A stretch of 42,808 nt of DNA from an uncultured Bacteroidales bacterium (GCA_905235135.1 CAJOKR010000019.1:1-42808), one strand, 5' to 3'; numbered from the stretch's first letter, positions 23,677 to 31,693 are shown. Program-made: numbers and translations. The notes: a model not told the origin generated them from the letters alone.

Positions 23677-24670
23677 ATGATTCAGAGCAAACTGACCGTT
23701 GACGGAAAAGTGATCTTCTCGGGCGAGTTCCCCGAGGCGGCGGCGTTGCGCAAGGTGGAGGAGGATGGCCTCGTCACTACCTACTGCGACAACGAGTTCT
23801 TCAGCAGCCGGCTGACGGAAAACCGCGTGGGTCGCTACCTGCTGTTGGGACAGAAAGCCCGCAGCTATGTCGATTGCCAGTTTGAAGTACGGCGGACGGG
23901 TCTGCCGGTGTTGATGATGTCGTTGGCTAAGGACAGCAACATGGTACGTACCCGTCGGGAGGACCGCCGTTGGCGCACAGGTGACGTCTGTCTCTCGCTC
24001 TTCCCCGAGCGAGGACGCTGTCGTGAACCACTGCATACGCGACGGCTCTTTCGAGCTCTTCAACATCGTGCTGACCGAGCCGGTGGTGCGGCAGTTAGCC
24101 GAGCGGCACCCCGACGCGCTGAACGGTTTCTGTCGCGACTTCGAGCGCAACGAGGCCATCGCCTACACGCCCGAAGGCACGCAGGCCGACCGCAAGTTGC
24201 TGAACCTCTTCCGCGCTGTGGAGGAGTGCAACGAGATGGGTAATTATGCCGCCAAATATCTGGACACCATGATTTTGGACACGCTGTCAATGATGATCAA
24301 CCGCGCCAGCGAGTCGGACGAGCAGCACACGCCCGTCAATCTGGCGCTGTCCGAAAAGGTGCACGCCGCCCGCGACATCATGACGACGCAGTATCAAGAT
24401 CCGCCATCCTTGCACGCGCTGGCTTTGATGGTGGGCACCAACGAATGCACGCTGAAGTCGGCTTTCAAGCAGGAGTTCGGCGAAACCGTCTTCCAGTGCC
24501 TTTTCGATCACCGCATGTCGTTAGCCACCAAGTACTTGTTGGAAACCTCATGGCCCATCGCCGAGGTCGGACTGCTTTTAGGTTACGAATACCAAAGCCA
24601 CTTCTGCACCGCTTTCAGACGGAAATACGGCATGTCGCCGACGGAGTTCCGGGAGGGCAAACGAGCATAA
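23677..24670 (+). pseudogene. AraC-family transcriptional regulator with a 1-bp frameshift
   Basis: The N-terminal half reads in one frame from ATG 23677 (MIQSKLTVDGKVIFSGEFPE to GDVCLSLFP). At about 24004-24008 the sensible reading moves to the next frame (SEDAVVNHCIRDGSFELFNI), which continues to the stop at 24670. The sequence ttccccgagcgag behaves as if one base (g at 24007 or one c) were added. The C-terminal part holds an AraC DNA-binding domain with two helix-turn-helix units (SLHALALMVGTNECTLKSAF; IAEVGLLLGYEYQSHFCTAF; then RRKYGMSPTEFR). It may be a true pseudogene, a phase-switching homopolymer site, or a sequencing error. Combined length is about 330 residues, normal for the family. 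Confidence 0.85.
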
Positions 24671-24717
24671 AACGCAAATTAACAATTGTTTTTATAAATC
24701 ATCTAAACCCCACACTT

Positions 24718-25269
24718 ATGAAAAAAATCCTCTTCATCGTCGGTTCGCTGAGAAAAGACTCCTTCAACCGGCAGCTCGCACAAGAGGCGGAAAAGAACTT
24801 GGCAGGCATTGCCGAAGTCACCTATCTGGACTACACGGACGTGCCGTTCCTCAACCAAGACATCGAATATCCCGCGCCCGCTGCGGTGGCCAAACTGCGC
24901 GAGACGGTGGCCAACGCCGACGGCCTCTGGATATTCACTCCCGAGTACAACTTCAGCTATCCCGGACATCTGAAAAACGTGATTGACTGGCTCTCCCGCC
25001 CCGTGGTGGCTTACGATTTCGCCACGCCTACGGTCATGAACGGTAAGAAGGTGGCATTGAGCGGTGCCGGCGGTCAGATGGCCACGGGCAAATGTCGCGA
25101 GAAACTCACCGAACTGCTCACCTTCATCAAGGCCGACGTGATGGCCGAGCCACAAACGGGTGTCGTCCTCAATGCGGAGGCCTGGACGGAAGGCCGCATG
25201 ATCCTCACCGACGAGCAACGCGCCGCACTGAAGACCCAGGCGGAGGCGTTTGTGAAATATTTAGGATAA
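24718..25269 (+). CDS. NAD(P)H-dependent FMN reductase-type flavoprotein
   Basis: 183 residues from the ATG at 24718. Flavodoxin-like fold of the FMN_red family: the phosphate loop GSLRKDSFNRQLAQE (about 9-23) and the conserved TPEYNFSYPGHLKNVIDWLS (about 79-98), where Pro-Glu-Tyr-Asn lines the flavin. Members reduce quinones, azo compounds or chromate with NAD(P)H in the cytoplasm. It lies 47 bp downstream of the AraC-type regulator, which in an intact state might have controlled it. Confidence 0.9.
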   Translation: MKKILFIVGSLRKDSFNRQLAQEAEKNLAGIAEVTYLDYTDVPFLNQDIEYPAPAAVAKLRETVANADGLWIFTPEYNFSYPGHLKNVIDWLSRPVVAYDFATPTVMNGKKVALSGAGGQMATGKCREKLTELLTFIKADVMAEPQTGVVLNAEAWTEGRMILTDEQRAALKTQAEAFVKYLG

Positions 25270-25277
25270 TGTGTGTT

Positions 25278-25305
25278 GTAGAGACGCACGGCCGTGCGTC
25301 TCTAC
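25278..25305. repeat. Perfect 28-bp palindrome of the GTAGAGAC family
   Basis: Arms gtagagacgcacgg and ccgtgcgtctctac are exact complements with no loop. It sits in the convergent spacer between the FMN reductase and the EFR1 gene. Confidence 0.9.
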
Positions 25306-25314
25306 GGAAATGCG

Positions 25315-25335
25315 TTATTCATCATTCATTATTCG
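25315..25335 (-). repeat. Short heptamer tract at the EFR1 stop
   Basis: Three heptads (ttattca, tcattca, ttattcg). On the minus strand they encode the final NNE residues and TGA stop of the EFR1 gene. Confidence 0.65.
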
Positions 25336-26083
25336 GAAAATGATACTGCCCTTTCCCTTTCGTGGCCTTCCCGTACTGGATGGCGTGTTTCGGGCAATGG
25401 TGGTAGCAGGCGTCGCAGGTGGTGCAGTGGCCGTGCCATTTCGGGCGACCATCTTCCAATGTAATGTTCTGCAACGGGCAGACTTTCACACACTTGCCGC
25501 AGGAAATGCAGGCTTCGGTGGTGAAGAACGGCTCGTCTGAGACCCACTTGTGGAAGCTCTTCCCGATGACGTTGGTCTTGAACCGAGGGAAGATTCCGCG
25601 CCGCATTTCCGAGGCACTCTTCCGTTCGGTAATGCTCTGGATGACAGCGGGAAGGTGCGCTTTGGCGTTCTCGATTTTACGGGCCGCCTTCTCGGGCTTG
25701 TCGATGCTCATGCCCGCCATGTTGACGTAGGTGTTCGGCATCTGGAAGCAGAAGTCGGCGTGCATCGGCAGACCGATTTCCTCCAACTGCCGCCGGAACA
25801 CGCGGTCGGCATAGCCGCCGTTGTCGCCGCAGGTTACCGCCATCCACACGTATGAAGGCTGATGGTTGAAGTGTAGTTTTTTCACGTAATCCAGCACCAA
25901 CTGCGGCGGGCACCAAGAGTAGATGGGGAAGACGAAGCCTAAACGTTCCCCGTCGTTCAACTCATAGTCAAACTTGCCGTTGCGTTCCTCTTCTGGAATA
26001 AACAACAGTCTTTCATCTAATGCCTTAGCGATGCTTTCGGCGACAAACCGGCTGTTCCCGCAGCCCGAAAAGTATAAGATCAT
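25322..26083 (-). CDS. EFR1-family ferredoxin (flavodoxin-ferredoxin fusion)
   Basis: 253 residues. The N-terminal flavodoxin-like part begins at residue 1 with ILYFSGCGNSRFVAESIAKA, where the Cys-Gly-Asn loop replaces the usual TGNT. The C-terminal part has two 4Fe-4S motifs, CISCGKCVKVCP and CTTCDACYHHCP (about 192-232). EFR1 proteins are predicted cytoplasmic electron carriers of anaerobes. The partner enzyme is unknown; neighbours are also flavin/redox proteins. Confidence 0.92.
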   Translation of the reverse strand: MILYFSGCGNSRFVAESIAKALDERLLFIPEEERNGKFDYELNDGERLGFVFPIYSWCPPQLVLDYVKKLHFNHQPSYVWMAVTCGDNGGYADRVFRRQLEEIGLPMHADFCFQMPNTYVNMAGMSIDKPEKAARKIENAKAHLPAVIQSITERKSASEMRRGIFPRFKTNVIGKSFHKWVSDEPFFTTEACISCGKCVKVCPLQNITLEDGRPKWHGHCTTCDACYHHCPKHAIQYGKATKGKGQYHFPNNE

Positions 26084-26102
26084 ATTGGTTTGTTTTTGGG
26101 GG

Positions 26103-26110
26103 CAAAAATA
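26103..26110 (-). promoter_or_regulatory. -7 box for the EFR1 gene
   Basis: TATTTTTG on the minus strand, 19 bp upstream of the ATG at 26083, immediately downstream of the large inverted repeat at 26116-26180. Confidence 0.6.
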
Positions 26111-26115
26111 TAATT

Positions 26116-26180
26116 TTCCCGCAGAACTCGCAGATTTGCGCAGAAAAAAGATCTGCGTGAATCTGCGAGTTCTGCGGGAA
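26116..26180. repeat. 65-bp inverted repeat, copy 1 of the GCAGA palindrome family
   Basis: Left arm ttcccgcagaactcgcagat and the right arm ending in tctgcgggaa are exact complements over 21 bp, continuing with one or two mismatches to a loop of a-rich sequence between gcgcaga and tctgcg. Two further copies are at 27523 and 30675. Confidence 0.9.
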
Positions 26181-26188
26181 ACAAAACA

Positions 26189-27454
26189 TCAATACTTTTC
26201 GACAAAATCCCTCACCAATTTGAACAGCGGCTCGTATGTGTCGAACACGGCATGCTCCCAGTCGTCGTGGATGGTGTGGTAGTACTGGAACGCATCGCCG
26301 CTCTCGTTTTCGAAGAGGATGCTCGGTACGCCTTTTTCGGTGAAAGGATAGTGATCGCTGTTACCAGCTAACTCGCCTCGGTTCAGCCCTTTAAAGTAAT
26401 GCTGTTGTTCGTTGATTTTGTCGAACAATGCGAAACCGCTGTCAGAGTTGGTTTCAACGTATTGCACCGGGTTATTGTCGCCAATCATGTCGATGTTAAT
26501 GAGGAATTTGATCTGCGAAAGCGGCACGACAGGATGGTCCACATACCACTCCGAGCCACGCAAGTTGGCATCCTCGCCGGAGAAGGCGATGAAGTACATG
26601 TCATATTCGGGCTGGTTTTTCGCGTAGTAAGCGGCCAGCGTGACGATGGCAGCGGTGCCGGAGGCGTTGTCGTTGGCTCCCGCATAGAACACCTTTTTGC
26701 CGAGATTGCCGAGGTGGTCGTAGTGCGCCGTGAAGACGAAGCAGCTGTCGTGCCGCTTGCCCTCTACCTTGGCGATGACGTTGAAGAGCTCGTAATCCTT
26801 CAAGAACTTGTTTTCGATGTTGACGGTGATGCTTTGCACGTCCTTCGGAAAGTCGGAAGTGGCCCAAATGACGGGCTTGCCCATCACTTTCTCTCCGTAT
26901 GCCTTATAGAACTTCAGCAGCGGTTCCCACGTCTGGATCATGCCGGCGTTGGTGCAACCCTCTTTACCCCAAATTTTCTTGAAATCTTGGTAATGACGGT
27001 AAGAAAACCAGAAGTCGCAGACCACAAAGCAGTCCTTGTACTCGGGTTTCGCGAGGTCGGCGAACATCTTCTCGGCGTTGTAGTTGTTCGTGTCAACATA
27101 GTAGAGTTTGTAGGTGCCGCGCACGCCCGGCGAGTACTCGCGCATGGAGAAGTCGACTCCCGGAGTCAGTTTGCGGCCATCCACCGACATTTCCATTTTG
27201 CTTGGGAACGTGTTGATGTCAATGGTGAACGACTGACAGATAACCTCGTCAACGCCCGCCTTCTTGTATTCTTTCAGCAGGTATTTCCCCGCCTTGTTGG
27301 CCCCGCCGTACGCATAACCGCGGCCTTGGTATTTCGCGGAACTCAGCTCCTTCACGATCTGTTTGTAATGCGCCAGATCTTGCGCCTGTAGAGACGTAAT
27401 GCATTGCGTCTCTACGAATATAAACGCTAATGCTATTAATAACAGTTTTTTCAT
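26189..27454 (-). CDS. Secreted M28-family metallopeptidase
   Basis: 421 residues from the ATG at 27454; the frame is open much further upstream, but that region contains the promoter and a repeat. The signal peptide (KLLLIALAFIF ... LQAQ) contains residues VETQCITSL encoded by a 28-bp palindromic repeat. The M28 zinc ligands appear in order: His in TAHYDHLG, Asp in GANDNASGTA, Glu-Asp in FSGEDANLRGSEW, Asp in NIDMIGD and His in YHTIHDD. It is expected to act as an aminopeptidase in the periplasm or at the surface. The N-terminal 190 residues form a less conserved domain. Confidence 0.9.
   Translation of the reverse strand: MKKLLLIALAFIFVETQCITSLQAQDLAHYKQIVKELSSAKYQGRGYAYGGANKAGKYLLKEYKKAGVDEVICQSFTIDINTFPSKMEMSVDGRKLTPGVDFSMREYSPGVRGTYKLYYVDTNNYNAEKMFADLAKPEYKDCFVVCDFWFSYRHYQDFKKIWGKEGCTNAGMIQTWEPLLKFYKAYGEKVMGKPVIWATSDFPKDVQSITVNIENKFLKDYELFNVIAKVEGKRHDSCFVFTAHYDHLGNLGKKVFYAGANDNASGTAAIVTLAAYYAKNQPEYDMYFIAFSGEDANLRGSEWYVDHPVVPLSQIKFLINIDMIGDNNPVQYVETNSDSGFALFDKINEQQHYFKGLNRGELAGNSDHYPFTEKGVPSILFENESGDAFQYYHTIHDDWEHAVFDTYEPLFKLVRDFVEKY
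27388..27415. repeat. GTAGAGAC palindrome inside the M28 peptidase signal peptide
   Basis: Arms gtagagacg and cgtctctac flank aatgcatt, with a single t/g mismatch in the pairing. It encodes Val 14 to Leu 22 of the peptidase precursor in frame. Confidence 0.9.
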
Positions 27455-27478
27455 TTCTTTGGGTATTAAATTCGGGTG

Positions 27479-27486
27479 CAAAAATA
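27479..27486 (-). promoter_or_regulatory. -7 box for the M28 peptidase
   Basis: TATTTTTG on the minus strand, 24 bp upstream of the ATG at 27454; this position supports the shorter start. Confidence 0.6.
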
Positions 27487-27522
27487 CAATTGTCAAAGGA
27501 ATATGGTTTTCATTTAAAGGTG

Positions 27523-27581
27523 CCCGTAGAACTCGCAGATTTACGCAGAAAAAAGTCTGCGTTTGTCTGCGAAATCTGCGG
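27523..27581. repeat. GCAGA palindrome family, copy 2
   Basis: cccgtagaactcgcagat ... gcagaaaaaagtctgc ... ctgcgaaatctgcgg: same order of elements as copy 1, with a decayed outer stem. It lies between the divergent promoters of the M28 peptidase and the acyltransferase. Confidence 0.8.
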
Positions 27582-27590
27582 AGGATAATA

Positions 27591-27640
27591 TTCCGCGAAA
27601 TGAAAACGCATCCCCGCATTTTGTTTACTTTTGCCGCCTG
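27591..27640 (+). promoter_or_regulatory. Extended promoter module of the acyltransferase gene
   Basis: Contains the -7 box TACTTTTG (27626-27633). The 50 bp starting ttccgcgaaatgaaaacgca aligns without gaps to 32941-32990 upstream of the DUF2807 gene, with about 80 percent identity and a fully conserved TACTTTTGCCGC. Confidence 0.65.
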
Positions 27641-27653
27641 AAAAATAAGCCGT

Positions 27654-28793
27654 ATGAGAAAATACTGGATTGACAATCTGCGTTGGTTCACCGTGCTGTT
27701 AGTGCTGTTGTACCACGTCATCTACTTTTACAACAACAAGGGCGTCTTCGGCGGCGTGGGCGGTTTCGGCGATGGCCCGCAATACCAGGATGTGCTGATG
27801 TACATCCTCTATCCCTGGTTTATGCCGCTGCTGTTCATTCTGGCGGGCATCAGCGCAAAGTACGCGTTAGACAGGCATTCCGGCAAGGAGTGGTTCAAGT
27901 CCCGCACCCTGAAGCTGCTGGTCCCTTCCACCATCGGACTGTTTGTGTTTCAATGGATGACGGGCTATTTTAACACCCTTGTAGCCCGACAAGATGTGCT
28001 GGCTTCCCTAAAGCAGCCTGCTCTGTATTTCCTTTGGGTGATTAGTGGCACAGGACCGTTGTGGTTTATCCAGGATTTATGGCTGTTTTCGCTGATTTTG
28101 CTGCTGATACGGCGGATAACAAGAAACTGGCATTTCAAAATAAAGAATGAGAAGGTTAAAAAACACCTTCATGACTACGAATATTGGTATCTTCCGAAGA
28201 TTATACCCTTTGGTATTTGTGTACTGTATTGGTTAGGCGGACAGACGCTTATTTTCAACCCGCGCCCCGAATCCGCAGACGGCCTCTACAACCTCTACAA
28301 GCCGCTGTTCTACCTTATTTTCTTCCTGCTGGGCTATTATTGCTTCTCGTCAAAGAAGATACAAAAATACCTGTCTGACGGTTGGTGGATAGATATGGTT
28401 TGCGCCATTGCGGCTTGCGTTTATCTTTTATTTGACACATACGGCGAGAACAACACTACACCGCAGTATCTTGCCGACCCCTTCAACTGCATCTATGGTG
28501 GGCTCATGTGTCTCGCCATGATGGGTTGGTTCATAGCCAAATTCGACAAAACCAACGCCTTTGCGGGATATATGACCCGCTCCAGTTTCGGTATCTATAT
28601 CGTTCATTACCTGATTATTGCAAGCATTGGCTCCATGATGTTTTATTACACCCAGCTGCCGCCCGTGGCCATGTACATCATCCTGACGGTGGCGGTTTTC
28701 ACCCTGTCGCCACTGATTTATGAAACCCTCCGGCGGATTCCGTTTGTGCGGTGGTGCGTGGTGGGGGAGAAGGAAAGTAAAGTAAATAAATAA
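27654..28793 (+). CDS. Acyltransferase family 3 membrane protein
   Basis: 379 residues with about ten membrane helices. The family start is clear: IDNLRWFTVLLVLLYHVIYF, with the active-site-type His 21. Other typical stretches are YPWFMPLLFILAGISAKYAL, TGPLWFIQDLWLF and the late RSSFGIYIVHYLI. Members O-acetylate or O-succinylate glycans and other extracytoplasmic acceptors. The acceptor cannot be told from the neighbours. Confidence 0.9.
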   Translation: MRKYWIDNLRWFTVLLVLLYHVIYFYNNKGVFGGVGGFGDGPQYQDVLMYILYPWFMPLLFILAGISAKYALDRHSGKEWFKSRTLKLLVPSTIGLFVFQWMTGYFNTLVARQDVLASLKQPALYFLWVISGTGPLWFIQDLWLFSLILLLIRRITRNWHFKIKNEKVKKHLHDYEYWYLPKIIPFGICVLYWLGGQTLIFNPRPESADGLYNLYKPLFYLIFFLLGYYCFSSKKIQKYLSDGWWIDMVCAIAACVYLLFDTYGENNTTPQYLADPFNCIYGGLMCLAMMGWFIAKFDKTNAFAGYMTRSSFGIYIVHYLIIASIGSMMFYYTQLPPVAMYIILTVAVFTLSPLIYETLRRIPFVRWCVVGEKESKVNK

Positions 28794-28803
28794 TTGATAT
28801 ACA

Positions 28804-30109
28804 ATGACAAACAAAGGTTCAAAAAAACACACTCTTCGCTGGGTTCTGCTGACGTTGTTCTTCGGCGGCATTATTGTTCTGTGTTTCTACACTTACTTTG
28901 GTGGTTTTAAAAAAGTAAAACCTATTGACACAAAGGAATTTGCGATGCATGCAGGTTATGTTTCGGATATCACTGTTCCCGATTCTGTGCGCATCATCGG
29001 ATTGGGGGAAGCTACGCATGGCAATGCCGAGTTCCAGCAACTCAAACTGGATGTTTTCAAGCTGATGGTCGAGAAATACGGTGTGCGGGCGTTTGCGCTG
29101 GAGGGCGACTACGGTAGCTGCGAGACGGTCAACCGTTACATCCACGGCGGTGCGGGCACGGCGCAGGAGGCGGCTGCGGCCATCGGTTTCCCAATTTACA
29201 GGACTAAGGAGATGGCAGACCTCATCGAGTGGATGCGCCAATACAATACGTCGGCGAAAGAAGGTGAAGACCTTCGTTTCTACGGTTTCGACATGCAAAT
29301 TTACGAAAACAACTATAAGTATCTGTTAGAGGCCGCCAAGACATACGCGGTGCCGACGGCAGAATTGGAGAAGTTATGGGACAAGACGGAAGAACAAGTA
29401 TTCAGCCTCCTTCACTGCCGACCAAAAAGCGAAAGTGATAGAAAGCGTACGGCAGGATTTGCTGCAGTTGAACGACTCTACAACGGCGCAGGCGGTGCAT
29501 TTTGCGGATATACTGCTCCAAAATATTGCTTTAGGGAAGGTGTATGATGACATGTCGAAAGGGATTGCGTTGCGCGACTCGCTGATGTTCGTGAACACGC
29601 ACTGGATTATGGATTAGGAAGAGGTCCGTGGCAACGAATGTATTTTTATCTCAGGGCACAACGGACACATTCAGCGTGTCCACAACTATGGAAAGGATGG
29701 GAAGGCCATGGGTGCGCTTTTGTCTGACGAGCTCGGCAAGGCTTATTTCGTCATCGGCACCGATTTCTACAAGGCGAGAGTCAGTTTGCCAAAGGGTTTT
29801 GGTGCAGGTAAGAGAAACAAACGCAGCAACCACACCTTCTTCTCAAAAGATCCGCTGGCCGAAGCAGCCAAAAAGTGCGGATACGAGATCTGTTGGCTCG
29901 ATTTCTCGAAAATTCCGGACGGTTCCACACTCAAACATCAGATTACCGATTATACGTGGATGGGTGATGTGGGCGAGGGCTACTCCCCACTCATGGCCAT
30001 TTTCCCTATGTCGTACCGCGACTGGGTCTCTCCAACGTTACTCTACGATGGGGTGATTCTTGTGACAGAGGCACGGCCGATCACCGTTCTCCAAGCAACA
30101 AAACCGTAA
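28804..30109 (+). pseudogene. Erythromycin-esterase-like gene with a frameshift and an amber codon
   Basis: Frame 1 runs from the ATG at 28804: a membrane anchor (about 12-31), then RIIGLGEATHGNAEFQQLKL and LEGDYGSCETVNRYIHGG, hallmarks of the EreA/ChaN-like family. At about 29400-29410 the homologous reading shifts to the next frame (ASFTADQKAKVIESVRQDLL, continuing to SLMFVNTHWIMD), ends at TAG 29615-29617, and continues in that same frame with EEVRGNECIFISGHNGHIQR up to 30109. The total would be about 435 residues, normal for the family. Two independent lesions argue for real decay rather than one sequencing error. The function, when intact, was probably hydrolysis of an unknown ester; macrolide esterase activity is not implied. 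Confidence 0.85.
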
Positions 30110-30125
30110 TCATCAATAATTTACC

Positions 30126-30160
30126 GATCACTGATCACTGTTCACTGATCACAAATCACA
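30126..30160 (+). repeat. Heptamer tract upstream of the 165-residue membrane protein
   Basis: Five heptads: gatcact, gatcact, gttcact, gatcaca, aatcaca, ending 6 bp before the ATG at 30167. Confidence 0.8.
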
Positions 30161-30166
30161 AATAAT

Positions 30167-30664
30167 ATGAACTGGACCATTATCATTATCGAAACCCTCG
30201 TTATGACCGCCGCATTCACGGCCATGATTCTGATTCCGCTCATGAAGAATCCCGTGTGGTGGATTCACGACTACCCGGAAGACATCCAAGAAGAGTACTT
30301 CAAGACGCACGAGCGCGTGCCGTCGAAGTTCTTCACCAAGACCGTGCTGCTCAAGAAGGGCTTTGCGCTGCTCGTCACCCTTGCCGTGATGCTCGGACTG
30401 ATGAAGTTAGCAGGTGCCTACAACTTCTGGTCGGCGTTTGCGCTGAGCTACGGCATTTGGCTCTTTATCGACTGGTACGATTGCTTCTTCCTCGACTGGG
30501 TGCTTTTCGCCAACCTGAAGTCCGTGCGCCTGCCCGGCACCGAACACATGGACGCGGCGTACCATCAGAAGAAGTACCACTTCGTGCAGTCTCTGTGGGG
30601 AATGCTCATCGGGCTGATTCCATGCCTCATCGGGGCGGGGATTTACGCGTGGCTGTTTTGTTAA
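30167..30664 (+). CDS. Four-helix membrane protein of unknown function
   Basis: 165 residues with hydrophobic segments at about 5-24, 63-83, 89-107 and 139-163. The cytoplasmic-looking loop contains NPVWWIHDYPEDIQEEYFKT, and a later aromatic stretch SYGIWLFIDWYDCFFLDWVL is conserved-looking, followed by HMDAAYHQKKYHF. No named domain was recognised. The start is set by the ATG after the heptamer tract. Confidence 0.7.
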   Translation: MNWTIIIIETLVMTAAFTAMILIPLMKNPVWWIHDYPEDIQEEYFKTHERVPSKFFTKTVLLKKGFALLVTLAVMLGLMKLAGAYNFWSAFALSYGIWLFIDWYDCFFLDWVLFANLKSVRLPGTEHMDAAYHQKKYHFVQSLWGMLIGLIPCLIGAGIYAWLFC

Positions 30665-30674
30665 CGGATTATTC

Positions 30675-30735
30675 TCCCGCAGAACTCGCTGATTTACGCA
30701 GAAAAAGTCTGCGTTATTCTGCGCAGTCTTCGGGA
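30675..30735. repeat. GCAGA palindrome family, copy 3
   Basis: tcccgcagaactcgctgat ... acgcagaaaaagtctgcg ... gcgcagtcttcggga. It fills the spacer between the two membrane-protein genes and could form a long hairpin in the mRNA. Confidence 0.85.
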
Positions 30736-30750
30736 AAACATATAAGTAGT

Positions 30751-31161
30751 ATGATCAAACTCGAAAAAATCCTGACCCTTTTCATCGGCATCGGCGCAAT
30801 AGGCGGTGCCGTGATGATGTGGATTGACCCTACGGGCGTAGCCTGGGGCGGCGAGCCGCTGTTAGAGATGTTGCGTGCGAAGATGCCCTGGCCGGACATC
30901 TTCTTCCGGAACTTCATCCTCTCGGGCTTCGTGCTGCTGTTTCTGAACGGCATCACCCAATTGGCCGCGGCATATCTGCTTTTCAAGAAACACCCGTTCG
31001 CACAATGGGCAGTCCTCATCTGCGGCATCATCTTGATGCTTTGGATCGTCCTCGAATGGTGGGTGTGGGGTTTCAATGCCATCAGCAACCTCTACTTCGT
31101 GTTCGGACTGGTGGAGGCAGTGGCGGCAGTTTATAGTATGAAAAAGGAGACGAAATTATGA
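30751..31161 (+). CDS. Small membrane protein of unknown function
   Basis: 136 residues from the ATG at 30751, with four hydrophobic segments (about 7-24, 48-75, 83-105 and 112-130). Notable are WIDPTGVAWGGEPLLEML between helices 1 and 2 and ILMLWIVLEWWVWGFNAISN in helix 3. The longer frame upstream covers the palindrome and is not used. Its TGA overlaps the GNAT gene start (ATGA), so the two are cotranslated. Confidence 0.7.
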   Translation: MIKLEKILTLFIGIGAIGGAVMMWIDPTGVAWGGEPLLEMLRAKMPWPDIFFRNFILSGFVLLFLNGITQLAAAYLLFKKHPFAQWAVLICGIILMLWIVLEWWVWGFNAISNLYFVFGLVEAVAAVYSMKKETKL

Positions 31162-31679
31162 TGCAAACCGACCGAATTATTCTGCGTCCTTGGCGCGACA
31201 GCGATGTGGAGTCGCTTTTCAAATACGCTTCCGACCCCGATGTGGGTCCTCGCGCGGGGTGGGCTCCGCACCAAAGCGTGGAGGAGAGCTTAGAGATTAT
31301 CCGCACCGTATTCAACGATGCGTTGAACACGTGGGCCATTGAGCTGAAAGCCACTGGCGAGGCTATTGGCGCGATGGGCTACGGTCCTTCGTGCGACTGC
31401 AAGCTACCCGCCCGAGAGAACGAGCCCATCTGCGGATATTGGGTAGCTAAACCCTACTGGAATCAGGGCATCTGCACGGAGGCGCTGCGGCTGATGCTGG
31501 ACCACATCCGCAAGACCACGGAGATCAAATCCCTCGTCAGCGGCCACTTTATCGACAACCCCGCCTCGGGCCGTGTGATGGAGAAATGCGGCTTCGTGCC
31601 CACTGGCGAAACCTGCATTGACGAAACGCAGTATCAGGGGGCGGGAAGGCCAATCCGAGTGCTGCGGCTGGAACTTTGA
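31158..31679 (+). CDS. GNAT family N-acetyltransferase (RimJ/RimL-like)
   Basis: 173 residues. Typical start TDRIILRPWRDSDVESLFKY, then EAIGAMGYGP (beta 4 region), YWVAKPYWNQGICTEALRLM (about 91-110, acetyl-CoA pyrophosphate loop with the Q-G-I-C-T-E-A variant of the Q/RxxGxA motif) and NPASGRVMEKCGFVPTGET. It probably acetylates an amine of a protein or small molecule using acetyl-CoA. ATG codons at 31158 and 31161. Confidence 0.92.
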   Translation: MMQTDRIILRPWRDSDVESLFKYASDPDVGPRAGWAPHQSVEESLEIIRTVFNDALNTWAIELKATGEAIGAMGYGPSCDCKLPARENEPICGYWVAKPYWNQGICTEALRLMLDHIRKTTEIKSLVSGHFIDNPASGRVMEKCGFVPTGETCIDETQYQGAGRPIRVLRLEL

Positions 31680-31693
31680 TAGACTTTTTTGTG

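Noticed and set aside
26399..27391. A 330-codon open frame on the plus strand
   Set aside because: It is antisense to the M28 peptidase, whose zinc ligands and signal peptide are clear. The antisense product has no motif or promoter.
19040..29617. Reassignment of TAG to an amino acid, suggested by two amber-interrupted genes (19040 and 29615)
   Set aside because: Several intact genes end in TAG at the expected length (S41 protease at 3284, MscS at 10374, hflX at 20981). One of the interrupted genes also has a frameshift. Local decay explains the data better.
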